Below, in pieces: positions 34,601 to 45,599 of a stretch of DNA of 64,000 nt; positions within the stretch are counted from its first letter, which is position 1; each line of letters starts with the position of its first letter. This stretch comes from Lamellibrachia satsuma. Lineage: Eukaryota; Annelida; Polychaeta; Sabellida; Siboglinidae. The notes beneath the pieces were generated by a model that did not search any database, was not told where the DNA came from, and saw nothing but the letters and a program-made list of their open reading frames with translations. The translations under genes were made by a program, and so were the position numbers. The stretch spans positions 3,823,501 through 3,887,500 of the forward strand of contig BSQZ01000034.1 in assembly GCA_033239005.1 (NCBI GenBank), given 5' to 3'.

Positions 34601-37600
34601 AGTTAATTGGTTAATGTAGTTTGGTTCACAATTTTGAGTGGGGTACCTCAAGGATCAGTATTAGGGCCTATATTATTCTTAATATATATCAATGACTTGG
34701 ATGACAGTATAACAACTAACGTACAGGTTATGGCATCCATAAATGTAGTATCGATAACACTATCACAAATGTACTGATAATTGCATAGTTATAAAATAAA
34801 CAAAGAAAATTACCACTAGCACTACATAGGCAATGGTTTTGTTATTGTAAACACTTTCCTAGCTATGCTTATGTTGGTTGCCATGGTGATCAGAGCTACT
34901 GTCACCTGCAGGCAGTGACAATGTGTTGGTGGTGATTGTGACGTAATTCTGACCAACCCAGGTAAGAGAGAGAGAGTACCTTCTGCTGTCACTGGTCTTG
35001 ACTACTGTGAGCATTGGTCACTAAATTTAACAAGACTGCCATCCAAAACTACAAGTTCCAGATGGCAAGAAGACAAGGAAGCCATTGGCTTACCAAGAGT
35101 CCAACAATTTAATCATCTGTGTATAGCCTGCCCTTATCACATATCTGTCAATTTTATTTTTAAACATATTCAAACTATTAGCATTAACACAATCATTTGA
35201 CAGTTTGTTCCATTCAGTTATCACCCTCTGAGAGAATGAGTACTTTCTCATGTCCAACCTACACTTTTCCTTAACTAATGCTGCTTTGTGTCCTCTGGTT
35301 CTACTGCCTTCTTTAAGTGTGAAGAACATATTCCTATCAATATCCTCATAACCGTTCACTATTTTAAACACTTCTATTTGGTGTCCTCTTAGTCTCCTTG
35401 TCAAACCACATTCTAATAAGCGAAGCAGCAATCCCACATTGCTCTGAAACTTTCATGTCAGCACTAAATGTTACTCCTAAGTCCTTTTCTTGTGTGGTTC
35501 TACCTAGTACAGCATTCCATATTTTATATTCTTCGTCCGTGTTTCCATGTCTTATGTGTATGCATTTATATTTACCAAAATTGAATAACATTTGCAATTT
35601 TTTAGACCATTTAACCAATTTATCAAGATCATCCTTTAAACTGTATTTATCTGTATAATTTTTAACATTTCTAAATACTTTTGTGTCATCTACAAATATC
35701 AGTACTTTGTTAAATGTCATATCTGAAATCATTTATATTAAAAACAGCAAGGTTCTAATACTGATCTTGTGGTGCCCCACTCAAAACAGATTTCTAGTTA
35801 GAAATTTCACCACCTACTATTAATCTCTGTGTTCTGTCTGTAAGCCACTTTTCTATCCAGTTGATTACATCATTGCCTATACCGTAGGCTTTTAGTTAAA
35901 GCAATAATCTTTGATGTGGCACTTTATCGAAAGCTTTCTGAAAAACTTAGTAGACAACATCCTCTGGTGACCCATCATCTATCCATTTTGTAATTTCTTC
36001 CATAAAACTTGGTTAGACACGACCTTGCTTTTAGGAACCCATGCTGAGATGTATTTATTAATTGATGTTTAACAAGGAATTCTACCATGTGGTCTCTAAT
36101 TAACGTTTCTAATAATTTGCATACAACTGATGTTACTCACTGGTCTGTAATTTTCTGACTTGTTCCTGGATCCCTTCTTAAATAACAGCGTAATGTTTGC
36201 CTCTTTCCATTCTGAAGGAACCAGTGGTGTACTAATAAAAACTCAGACCTGGTTTCTGGTTGACCGATTAATTACACACTGACAAAGTTTGCCAGTACAG
36301 CACCCACTCTATCTGTGTCGGTCACTTCTCTGGGAAGCATTCAGCATTGCTGCAATTACTGTGTGATGACTATTCATTGACATATCCACCACTGTCTATA
36401 GCCGGGGGTACATGCATATGTTCTGTTAGTAAAATGCACTAAATATATTTTGATATTTGGCATGATATGCTCAGTATATTAGACACCAGTGATACCTAGA
36501 AAATATGATAATTTTTCTGCAACAGATGGGTCATTCTATGTCAAATCAACCAACGGTTAAAAAGCTGACGTCTCAGAATTTGATTAAATGTTAACCAATG
36601 AATATGTAGCTATACCTGAGTACTGCAAAAAAGTAAAGATTTGCATGCAAATTGTGCCTGTAATGCCCTATGATGTGAACGGGGTAAGTGCCCAAAAATG
36701 CACTGGTTATTTTTATCTGTTTTCTGGTGCTTCTAACTTGAGAAGTTTACAAGCTACATCTGACAGCATAGAATACTATGTACCAATATGTCCACATAGT
36801 CAGCAAATTTCAGATACATAGCTTGTGAAAGTCTCAAGTTAGAAGCACCTGAAAACAGATAAAAATAACGGGTGCTTTTGGCCGCTTACCCATTGTTCAC
36901 AATATACTGTATTTCAACACAGCACATTTGCAAATATCCGACCCATTGTTTAGTACAACATTCTTCAAACCCCCTTTGAGAGGCAAAGCAAAAATACCAG
37001 TAGGCAGTACCTACTACATGTTAATGGCACCCCTCAGGGCATCAACCAGGCAGCCAGGGAAATATTTATTGAACCTGTAAACAAATCTCCCCAGTCTTTA
37101 GCAGTGTGGAGACCCATAAACTGCACTAGTGGGACCCACACTCAGTAGCTCTCTGTAACTTGTGAAAGAGTCCTACAACGTTAGTTCCGCCACATTACAC
37201 ACTCATTGTCACAAGTTATTGCACACTTATTGTCACAAGTTATTACACACTTATTGTCACAAGTTATTGCACACTTATTGTCACAAGTTATTACACACTT
37301 ATTGTCACAAGTTATTACACACTTATTGTCACAAGTTATTACACTAATTCTGACACGTTTCTGATATTTATTGTCCCAAGTTATAATTACACACTCATTA
37401 TAACTATCCTAATTATTACATACTTTTTGTCACAAGTTAGTCCAAACTTATTGTCATTTTAAAGGAGTCAGTGATCATGCACTCACTATAACTAGTCATT
37501 ACACACTTATTAACATAAGTTATTACACACTCATTGTCACAAGTTTTGTCATCAGTGAAAATGTTTCAGACTAATGTCTCTAGCATGGGGCCACCCTTGT

Positions 37601-40600
37601 AAAGAAAATAATGTAAAAAGATATGGCCAACAAAAATGGCGAAACACAGAGAGGGTTGTGTGCTGTGTCATGCACAAATCAAATGAACTGTATGCCAAAA
37701 AGTTCAGTGCTTTATCAGAAAAGATTAGGGGAATTGCCTGCACTCGTAGGTTATGGTCCCAAATACTACCAGTCTTTAGGGCAGACAGGATGTGTTTTTT
37801 ATGTCAGTGTGTTCACAGTTACAGACCACTATCTTTGAGTCCATGACAAGATATGCACTAACTTCTGACAGGGAGTCTTACATTTCTCCTAGCTGGCATT
37901 GACACCAGGTCGAAATGACATCTACTACAGTATTTAGTGTCTTCCAAAAGACAAATTTCCTACTATCTTCCCTACTTGTTTAGGCAGGTGCTAAACTAGT
38001 AGGGAAGTTGTATCAAATACTGGGGCCAGACCACGATTATACTTCTGACTGTGTTTCAGACTAATGAAGTCCCAAACAATTCACACAAGTTGATTTGAGT
38101 GAATTGTGACAGTATGTTCAGTCAGTTTATGTTGGATCGTTGGCAATCAGACATTACATTTTGAGATATATTTGAATATGTATAGGGATTTTGGTGGAGA
38201 CATTCCAGAAACACTGCAGATAAGACTGGATGGTTGATTGCTCTCTGTGTTATGTGTTTAACAATACATGGAGTAAAATATTGCAGAAACACTGGTAGGC
38301 CTATTAAAAGCTTGTCAATAAGCATGTTTGTGACCTCTAGATTAACAAATTTAGGTGCATATTGGGTATATATGTGATTTTGACCAAACTTATCCAGTAC
38401 TTTGGTTACACAGAGACAGTGGATGTCCTGTTCCATATGTTTTGATGGTTTCATCGTGGGTCAAATGCATACATGTTAAGTTTCAGAAATGCCAATCCAG
38501 GAGATTTAGACGTAAATCGGAGGGTCTTGGAAAAACAGGGATTTATACGTAAATCAGAGGGTCTCAGAAAATCGGGGATTTATATGTAAATCGAGTAGTC
38601 TCGAAAATCAGGGACTTGTATGTAAGTCGGAGGGTCTAAGAAAACAAAATATTACAAAAAGAATAATTTTCATGACAGTAACAACCATGTTTTATTATCA
38701 CCAATCAACAACAATATATGATACAAAAGCACATTATATAACACCCATGTCGATCTCACACAGAGCATGCAGGGTGACTTTACCAAGCATGACAGGCACA
38801 TGCCTATAATTTATGAAAACCCTCACACATATATCACAAATCGACCAGAAAAGAATAACGTCCATGTCGATCTCACAGAGCATGCACAACAGACACGAGC
38901 CTACACATTTACTGGTGATCTTTCACATAATCCCATGTCGCAACCTTGGCCGACTTGAGAAGATCCTTCTCTGGCACAAAGGAATAGCAAGGATCGTCTG
39001 TGTCTGTGTGATCGTCGTTGCCGAGCTGTGACCGAGAGTCAGTGTTGACTCAGAAAAACATACTCGAGTCAGCCGGAAATAAAACCCAATTAGGCTATGC
39101 CGAGTTCGGAAAATAACACAGAAAAAAAATTTGTTTTGGTTTCACTGAAAATCTAGGAGATTGGTTCTCCTTTCCAGGAGATTAGGAGATTTGGTGGATT
39201 CCCAGGTGTCTCCTGGCAAATGCAGTAGACTTAACATGTATGCAAATGGGAGCTTTGACTGGTCTGCTTTGACCGTTATTTGACCTGTTCATTCAAACAG
39301 AACACCACATCTTTAGCAACAATTCAACAATGCTATACATTCTATCTATAGCAATAGCTGGACAAACAGTTACCGGGTGGGGGGAGGGGGCTGGGGGGAG
39401 AAATAATTGTTTAATTTTAAATGACCCATTGGCCTACTAAGTTTGGGACCACAGAACGCAGTGCCATAGCCAAATTTTGTTGTTGTTTGTGACCACTTCA
39501 GACAGATGCTTTGACATGACTCACATCAGATACAAAGCAACAAACTGATGTAACAAAGACTTCTAGAAATGCCAATCACTGTTGAAGAGTCAAAACAACG
39601 GAAGTCCATTTTGCACCAAGACCAAGTGGTTGACTGGATATGTGCAGCTTGACTCTTCAAAATCAGGGCTGATTGGATCAGCCTGCCCATGGAGACCATC
39701 ACAATCGCTGACAAGACAACAATCAAAGTGTATGGTATTTATTAAAACTGAATCGTACTTTTGCACATGGTTTGACACACATTTAGCATTGGTTAAAAAA
39801 AAAACAATGGTAGCCTGTAGTGGAGTTGCCAATGCCCCACTGTGGAGGCCGGCTGGAAACTTAAGTACCGGGGTACACGTGTAGCAATCACAATTTCTAG
39901 CCTGGGGGGATGAAATTACACTGCCCAGCTATAAACTGTAGTGGGAAGGAAACACAGCCACATTCCTTTCTTTGACATTATGAATCAAAGTTAGATTTCC
40001 ACTGGATAAAAAAACGTTGTTGGACAGGACAGCGGGAGAAACCTTGTAAATATTAATAATTAAAGGAAAACCAGGAAAATGACCGAGGAAATGCTGTCCA
40101 AACAAAGACAAACTGTCGAAAACTAAGATTAACCTTAGCTGAAAAGGGAATTAGATTTGAAATATAAAAATTTATATTTTTCAACAATTGAAGAAAACAA
40201 ATCCCTAAAAATATATTAATTTGATTTGCACCAATCAGGGATGATTGTATAGCCAGGTGAATTACTTGGGTGTGACGGGATCGTACAAATACCGTGGGTT
40301 GACACACTAGACAATAAAATATTGTATAGTCTCTAATTATTTATAATTGCAATTACTGTGTAACTGTAAATTTAATTATAGCATTGTGATTATAATTAAG
40401 TTTTTAGTAATTGACCATTGCACTAACTTATAGAACCCAGCTCTGGCAGCAAGAACGTACACATTCACGTAACACCTGGTCTAGAAACGGGCAGCAATGA
40501 CACATATAATCTTCCGTTGTATTTTTACTCAACATATGAACTATTACAATTGACCCTTGATGAGGCATTGTAATTTATTTCTTGTAGTTGTAAATGATTG

Positions 40601-43600
40601 TTTATGCAATGTAATCATAATTTACTTGTAATTGTAATTAAATGAGCTTCTATGATACTGTGTAATTGTAAATGTAATTGACAGTTGTAACTGAGCCCAG
40701 CCCTCAGCAATGACTTCCAGTTTTCCGTATAAATCAAATTATTTACCCAGACTTGGCTAGCTGGAGAGTGCAAGCACAATATGCCTCCCAAGATAGGCCA
40801 AAGAATGACAAACAACTATGGACGTTGTATCTCAGCGTGCCATAATGTCAGCACCAAGTTAGACTAACTACCTTGTATGAACCTAGACTACTTAGAAACT
40901 TGGCACATGTGTATAATATAGATGCATAAATATGTTACTGGTCAGACTTGGGGGTCAATTACATTACATAAATTCCAATTATACATCAATTCCAAATACT
41001 GAATCCAATTATGTACTTAAAAATACCAAATCCAAATTAATAAATATATATCTTTTTACCGATTTATGATGCTGGCCTGTACACCCCCCGAAAACTATGT
41101 TCATTTTGAGAAAGTTCCCACCACATATTATACATATATCTATTTTTCACAAAGTTTGTAGACTTTTCATGTGTCATTACAAACTTCACTGATACATAGC
41201 AGAGTCCATATTCCTTTTCCATTCATATTCCTTTGAAATATATACATATACACCTGTATATAGATCCCAAAGCTGTCATAACAATCTATGCTATCGGCTG
41301 ATATCGACAGCTGAACAAGCCAGAACACTTTTAATAATGAGCGTAACAATAGCTGACACCCCCCACCTCCTCCGTAGCATTTACCCAGATACCCCCACCC
41401 CCCTGAATGTGACATACTCTATATGGGTGGCCCCTAAAAGCATCACAGAACACTTAGTGAATATGGCACTATATAAATTTGGTATTTTATAATTATTATT
41501 AACCCTTCTTCAGGTTACTGAACTCCATTCTGAATCATCACAGACAGCAAAAATGTAATTCCATTAATAATGTAGACCACAGGTGCAAATGCTGTCTTAA
41601 AACCATCCATCCAAACACGCCCTGACCCAGATATATTGATTAATGATAGGTTCTATTTGTGTGGGAGGCAAGCAATGAAATCAGGTAGATTAGTGCACTT
41701 GATTTCTTTGCTTGCCTCCAACACAAATAGAACCTATCATTAGACTAGTGCACTTGATGATGTTTGAATGAACCAAAAACGTGTTCTCGTCTTCAACAAA
41801 TGCCTGGTGCTAGATGCAATGGGAAGTAGGGTCAGACCACAGTTGACTGTCCCATTGGTGGCCATGCTGACACTTTACGATTGTCAGAAAATGTGACAAT
41901 ACAAAATTCATGACATCCACTGGCAATATGTTACAAATTAATTATATTGTGCTGAATTTTTTTCTTCAAAATCGTTTCAAACATTTATCGGTGTTTCAGG
42001 AATCTCACCACCAAAATACCTATGCACCAAAATGCTTTTAAATAAATTAAATTCATTTCATACTACAAAATCTCACTGCCAAAGATGCGACACTACATAC
42101 ATTCCAACCTTGCCGGCTGAATACAGCTTGGCAAATAAAATCACTGAAATCAGCTAACGTGTATATTTTCGGTACTACATTTGTGTGAAACATTTCCAGA
42201 AGTATAATTGTGGCCTGACCCCATGTGTCATAACCTGGTCACCAGCCCTAGACCCCCGGGCAACCTAACCCCGGCACTGTCATACAGCGTATGGTCACGC
42301 CACAGTGACTAGGACCGGTTTTATTCAGAGTGGACAGAACACCGGAACGCACCCACACAGCTCAGGACTGATGTAAAAGTCTGATAGGAAATCTTAACAA
42401 CTGTGCATGTCATGGAAACATTTCTGCACTTGTAACTCATAGGCATGGATGTTTATATGAAACTGACAGCAACCTAATTGGCAAAAAACATAGCCCGGTT
42501 AGCAGTAACTATTAGTTAACGATTCGTTAATAGTTAGATAAAAAGTCATTTTACCACGCAATTCAGGGAGCTGTTAGTTCACTACTTTAACAAGGTTTGC
42601 TATCCAAGCCAAAAGCCCAGATGGCAAGTGGACAAGGAAGCTATTGGCTTATCGAGAGTCCAAAACTTGTTTTAACAGTTAGCTCACAACTCCCAAGTAG
42701 ATAGCTAACTGTTAGCTCACTGCTCCAGTCAATTAGCTAATGGTTACTCACTGACACAGCTCCAAGCAGGTAGCTAACTCTTACCTCCCTACTCCCAACA
42801 GTTAGCTAACCGTTAGCTAACTGCTCTCAGTAGATAGTTAACTAACAGTAACAGCTCACGTATCCAACCAGATACCTACCTGTTACTGTTAGCTCACGGT
42901 TCCAAGTAGATAGTTAATTGTTAGCTCCCAGCTCTAAGGCTAAGCGGCTGCAGAGTTGTGTGGATCATGAGCGAAATGAGTCAACTTGTTCAACGACAAT
43001 CTCAAGTCTCAAGTCTCAAGTGGTTTACTCCAAACAGCCCAAACTTGGGCTAACGCAGGAGTTTGTGGTGGACTGTGCGCATGCGCTGTGGGTGGTACAT
43101 TCATCATTAATGTTGCTGAAATGGTTTTTATTTGATAGTTTTATTTATTTTATGTATAGGATGTTTAACGAAATTTTGTAATAGGTTGGTTGTGTGTATG
43201 GACACTGTCGCTGCCTTGCCACATGCACACATAGACAGTCTCCATACCCACACCCTGGATAAATTTACGCTGAGCACTGTGTTTTAAAGGCAGTTTAGGT
43301 GAGGAGGTGTGGTGAAAGGGAGTTCCATAATAGCTTCTTGAAATGATTTTGGGTTTTTTATGTTGGTAATTTTTGATGGAATCATATTCCATATGCGAAT
43401 GGCTCTGGGATAAAATGAAAAGACCATTGCATTTATACGACACTTGGGGGCTATGTATTGTCCACGGGTTCGAGAGCGAGTTAGTAGACCTGAAGGGGGG
43501 GTGATCTCAATAATGTTGTTTAGAATTTTGTAGAAGGTAGTGGCTTGTTTGATAATGCGCCTTCGTTCGAGGGTTGGCCATCCAAGGGCAGTAATTAGAT

Positions 43601-44978
43601 CTGCTGGATTTGTGTTTCGTCTGTAGTCATTTTTAACAAATCTGGCAGCAGAGTGTTGCACTCTTTCAAGGCTTTTAATTTGTGAAAAGGTGTGGGGATT
43701 CCATATGGGTGAAGAGTACTCAAGTTTTGGCCGGATTAGCATGTTGTAGGCTGTTTGTTTAACTTCGGGTTTACATGGGCCAAGAGTTCGTTTAATCATG
43801 CCTAAACATTTCGAAGATTTTGAAGTTATGTCAGTGACGTGATTTGTCCAGGTTAATTTGGAATCCAATTTAACTCCGAGGTATGAGTGGCTGGATACGG
43901 TGGATAATGGCTGGCCAGAAAGCGAGTACTTGTGTGTGCTGGGTTTAGTTTTGTTTGTTATTGGAAGGTGGACGCATTTAGATACATTAAATTCCATTTG
44001 CCATTTGTCTGACCATGTTTGGAGTTGGTTTAGGTCAGTTTGGAGAATTTTGTGGTCGTTTTTGGAAGAAATTTTACGATATATAATACTATCATCTGCA
44101 AAAAGGCGTATAGGAGATTTGATGTTCCTATTTATGTCATTTATGTAGAGTAAGAAGAGGACAGGTCCTAGAACTGAACCCTGTGGGACACCAGATGTGA
44201 CATCTGTGATGTCCGACAGGACACCGTTAACTGAGACTCTCTGTTTGCGGTTGGATAGAAAAGATTTGATCCAATTTTGAGTGTTTCCAGTGATTCCGTA
44301 GGAGGTCAATTTTGATAGAAGACGTAGGTGAGGCACATTGTCGAAGGCTTTAGCAAAGTCAAGCAGGATTGCGTCAATTTGGGTCTTGTTGTCCATAGCA
44401 GTCATCCAGTCGTGGACTGTCTCAATGAGTTGAGATTCACAAGACAGTCCCGACTGGAATCCGTGTTGGAAGTGGAGAATGATGTTATGCTTGTGCAGGT
44501 GTTTCCACATGTTGCTTAGGATTATATGTTCCATTACTTTACAGAGGATGCAGGTTAGTGATATGGGTCTGTAGTTAGCTGGGTCAGATTTATGGCTCTT
44601 TTTGTGTATGGGAGTTACTAATGCTTGTAGCCAACAATCCATATTGAATGACGACACAAAAACAGTTACACAACGCTTCGAGCGTGTTTACAAACAGCTT
44701 GGTGCGTGTGGCACACAACTTTTCATAAGTTACTCATAGCGGGGAATAGCGAAAACACAATTTGTTACGATCCTAGCATGTTTCCAGGTCGTGGACTTGA
44801 CTAATTATCATGCATCATGGGTTGCGTTCTCGCAAGGCTCTGTGCTTTAGCCGGCAACAAGCATCTGCTGCGATACGCTAAGTCTACTCACCCAAAACAA
44901 GACGTGAGAGAAGAAAAGCAGGTATTTGTAAACTGGATTCACGAAGTTTTCGCCGCCGGATCCTTTACCTGCACCCAT
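25591..44978 (-). CDS. Tetraspanin, TspanC8 type (TSPAN33-like), 7 exons, 287 aa
   Basis: Coding exons on minus: 44978-44892, 32883-32671, 30934-30761, 29150-29001, 27306-27259, 26756-26640, 25665-25591; all phase 0 with AG/GT borders. Four TM segments lie at about residues 18-40, 65-88, 98-122 and 253-280. The large loop has C161-C162-G163 and eight cysteines in all (CC, MC, RC, SCC, LCG, DGC), the TspanC8 pattern. Family members of this type bind ADAM10 and govern its exit from the ER and its substrate choice; that role is inferred here. YRDDIDLQNMMDW, ERCAVPYSCC and KVIYVDGCVDAV point to the TSPAN33 branch. Length is standard. Intron 1 is about 12 kb and loaded with transposons. ATG context AATCATGG. 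Confidence 0.95.
26405..26580. repeat. Direct repeat pair inside tetraspanin intron 6
   Basis: AGATTTTTTACTTAGCAAT with ATTAATTAA downstream occurs at about 26425 and 26555. Confidence 0.65.
26640..26756 (-). CDS. Tetraspanin exon 6, residues 225-263
   Basis: YRTANKVIYVDGCVDAVIDV with the eighth cysteine, then TM4 start GGIFLAVAIPQ. Donor GTGAGA. Confidence 0.95.
27259..27306 (-). CDS. Tetraspanin exon 5, residues 209-224
   Basis: 48-nt exon, TSLINTLCGADQQLFD, bearing the seventh cysteine. Acceptor TTGCCAG, donor GTAAGT. Confidence 0.92.
27325..27440. repeat. ~42-bp repeat, ~2.7 copies
   Basis: CCAAGTTCATACACAATATT ATAACTGCACCATGAACATA in tetraspanin intron 4, just upstream of exon 5. Confidence 0.85.
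27845..28059. mobile_element. Fold-back MITE with ~74-bp terminal inverted repeats
   Basis: Left arm 27845-27918 and right arm 27986-28059 are near-perfect inverse copies (TTGAAATGTGACGTTTTTCA at the outer end, AATGGCCGTTATGTTTTG inside), with a 67-bp centre. It lies in tetraspanin intron 4 and has no coding capacity. Confidence 0.9.
28700..28905. repeat. ~20-bp repeat (ATTAGGGTTGTATACTTATT)
   Basis: About 10 imperfect copies, roughly 100 bp downstream of the exon 4 donor on the minus strand. Confidence 0.85.
29001..29150 (-). CDS. Tetraspanin exon 4, residues 159-208, CCG motif
   Basis: VNCCGVSSNGYRDW ... FMCNPKN ... IERCAVPYSCCRNPDNME: six of the eight loop cysteines. Donor GTAGGC. Confidence 0.95.
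29606..30620 (+). mobile_element. 1-kb DNA transposon remnant with ~100-bp TIRs and a THAP domain
   Basis: The outer ends (CTTAAAGTGAAACCAAAGGC at 29606 and its inverse ending at 30620) and the inner ends (ATAATCAAGAATATCACGCA, inverse at 30521) pair along about 100 bp at roughly 80% identity. Between them is a broken THAP zinc finger on plus. P-element-like transposons carry THAP in the transposase, so a P-superfamily derivative is the best guess. No clear target duplication is visible. It lies antisense in tetraspanin intron 3. Confidence 0.8.
29933..30302 (+). pseudogene. THAP-domain pseudogene inside the TIR element
   Basis: CAAFGC (C-x4-C), FPLDK, GWKPT, LCSAHFEESCFE (C-x2-H), FPSTNGSRF and, after a frameshift, LKPEAAPTIF follow the C2CH THAP finger and its closing A-x-P-T-I-F box in order. 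In-frame stops at 29978 and 30032 and the frameshift near 30170-30190 show it is dead. THAP fingers bind specific DNA; here probably the old transposase N-terminus. Confidence 0.82.
30761..30934 (-). CDS. Tetraspanin exon 3, residues 101-158, TM3 and start of large loop
   Basis: TM3 LSVLFLLELICALLAFIF, then a helical stretch and YRDDIDLQNMMDWVQKT, a motif shared by TspanC8 members. Donor GTAAGA. Confidence 0.95.
30950..32155. other. Tetraspanin intron 2, 3' part
   Basis: AT-rich; no supported gene. It contains GTGGCGCCACCTAAAG at 31052, a reverse CTCF-like match. Confidence 0.4.
32156..32665. mobile_element. 510-bp MITE with TA target duplication
   Basis: The ends CCGTAATTT and AATTTTACGG-type inverse match for about 27 bp (TGTATAATAYGC inside), flanked by TA on both sides. 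Subterminal CCACGTATAA repeats occur near 32235 and 32590. Superfamily uncertain (TA suggests Tc1/mariner-like). Its right end lies at intron position +6/+7 of tetraspanin intron 2. Confidence 0.75.
32671..32883 (-). CDS. Tetraspanin exon 2, residues 30-100, TM1-TM2
   Basis: FLGVVLIGVGSWGF, the small loop, TM2 and the conserved GCLGALREN turn. The donor GTAAGTA is directly abutted by a MITE end (32156-32665). Confidence 0.95.
33550..33985. mobile_element. Possible pogo/Tigger-like remnant
   Basis: CATGTCTCATTTATTCGTTC and CGGTAATCCGG resemble pogo-type ends, with GGATAACAC and ACTAATCCAGACTG further in; no transposase frame. Weak. Confidence 0.3.
33990..34635. other. Tetraspanin intron 1 segment without features
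   Basis: No coding frame or repeat that I can support. Confidence 0.4.
34640..34730 (+). mobile_element. LINE family A RT fragment
   Basis: Reads SGVPQGSVLGPILFLIYIND then LDDSITTN, a 90-bp piece of the RT palm, same family as 54-56 kb. Confidence 0.85.
35026..36235 (-). mobile_element. LINE family A, 5'-truncated and decayed
   Basis: Minus strand has VPSEWKEANI-type fingers near 36215, the FVDDTKVFRNVKNY catalytic region near 35680 (FADD changed to FVDD), LGVTFSADMKVSEQCGIAAS, an internal loss of the RPHLEY segment, and MFFTLKEGSRTRGH. The 3' end has the GATGGCA-TCTTGTTAAAT tail. Not active. Confidence 0.85.
36676..36900. mobile_element. MITE with ~75-bp inverted repeats
   Basis: Outer GTGAAC-GGTAAGTGCCCAAAA and inverse end; inner TTTTTATCTGTTTTC-GGTGCTTCTAACTTGAGA pairs with its inverse. 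About 65 bp of centre. Tetraspanin intron 1. Confidence 0.85.
37190..37350 (+). repeat. 24-bp repeat (ACACTTATTGTCACAAGTTATT)
   Basis: Six clean copies, then degenerate copies up to about 37550. Confidence 0.92.
38475..38640 (+). repeat. ~37-bp repeat, 4 copies
   Basis: TAAATCGGAGGGTCTTGGAA AAACAGGGATTTATACG, each copy diverged. Confidence 0.8.
38650..41640. other. Tetraspanin intron 1, central part
   Basis: AT-rich, including a duplicated CATGTCGATCTCACA-AGAGCATGCA at 38750 and 38865 and an AATTGTAATTGTAA-rich block near 40310-40700. No gene recognised. Confidence 0.4.
41642..41741. repeat. Hairpin, ~44-bp arms
   Basis: AATGATAGGTTCTATTTGTG TGGGAGGCAAGCA is followed within about 10-15 bp by its inverse; a MITE-like palindrome. 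Confidence 0.85.
42530..42920. repeat. Degenerate TAGCTAACTGTTAGCTCAC repeat, interrupted by a LINE end
   Basis: GTTAGCTAAC-like units recur about 15 times. A family A LINE 3' end (minus, 42585-42662, AAGCCAAAAGCCCAGATGGC) sits inside. Confidence 0.7.
43165..44660 (-). mobile_element. LINE family C (CR1/Jockey group), 5'-truncated, RT frame open
   Basis: The element lies in tetraspanin intron 1, same strand as the host gene. It lacks the endonuclease and starts in the RT fingers; it ends 3' near 43165 after a short region with an imperfect hairpin (GTATGGACACTGTC / GACAGTCTCCATAC). Confidence 0.85.
43284..44657 (-). CDS. Reverse transcriptase of LINE family C, 5'-truncated, 457 codons open
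   Basis: Domains in order: NYRPISLTCILCKVMEHIIL (about residue 30), FQHGFQSGLSCESQL, LDFAKAFDNVPH, SGVPQGSVLGPVLFLLYIND, RLFADDSIIY catalytic box (about residue 190), then thumb SYLGVKLDSKLTW, RPKLEYSSPIWNPHT, QHSAARFVKNDYRR, SRTRGQYI and RAIRIWNMIP. No stop or frameshift over 1.37 kb, unlike every other LINE here, so insertion was recent. The N-terminal endonuclease is absent, so it cannot move by itself. Confidence 0.88.
   Translation of the reverse strand: MSSFNMDCWLQALVTPIHKKSHKSDPANYRPISLTCILCKVMEHIILSNMWKHLHKHNIILHFQHGFQSGLSCESQLIETVHDWMTAMDNKTQIDAILLDFAKAFDNVPHLRLLSKLTSYGITGNTQNWIKSFLSNRKQRVSVNGVLSDITDVTSGVPQGSVLGPVLFLLYINDINRNIKSPIRLFADDSIIYRKISSKNDHKILQTDLNQLQTWSDKWQMEFNVSKCVHLPITNKTKPSTHKYSLSGQPLSTVSSHSYLGVKLDSKLTWTNHVTDITSKSSKCLGMIKRTLGPCKPEVKQTAYNMLIRPKLEYSSPIWNPHTFSQIKSLERVQHSAARFVKNDYRRNTNPADLITALGWPTLERRRIIKQATTFYKILNNIIEITPPSGLLTRSRTRGQYIAPKCRINAMVFSFYPRAIRIWNMIPSKITNIKNPKSFQEAIMELPFTTPPHLNCL
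44892..44978 (-). CDS. Tetraspanin exon 1, residues 1-29
   Basis: MGAGKGSGGENFVNPVYKYL then the start of TM1 (LFFSHVLFW), donor GTGAGT. The short polar N-terminus plus NPVYKYLLFF is typical. No other in-frame ATG lies upstream in the exon. Confidence 0.93.
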
Positions 44979-44989
44979 GATTAGTGTCA

Positions 44990-45180
44990 CATTCGAATAA
45001 GAAATAAACACTACTCGGACAAACAAGCAGACTTTCCTTTCACCCACGGATTGAAATCTGAGCTCGAGACTTCGGTGCGCCTGCGTGGCTGTGGAGCTAC
45101 CGTATTTACAACATTAGAAGGCCTTCGCCTATTTACGCCCCAGGAAGCCACACTGTTTCTACGTCACCTCCGAGCAGTTA
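44990..45180 (-). promoter_or_regulatory. Likely tetraspanin promoter/5'UTR region
   Basis: Sequence just upstream of the start codon; GC-richer than its surroundings (GTGCGCCTGCGTGGC). No TATA box seen. Inference only. Confidence 0.3.
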
Positions 45181-45279
45181 ACATAAATGGGCGACAATTT
45201 GTCGTTCGGGGAACGTGATTGACATGCGTATAATGATGCAATGCAACTAAAGTGCATAGCTGCCGTAAGTTGTAAGTAA

Positions 45280-45593
<314 letters not shown>

Positions 45594-45599
45594 AATATT

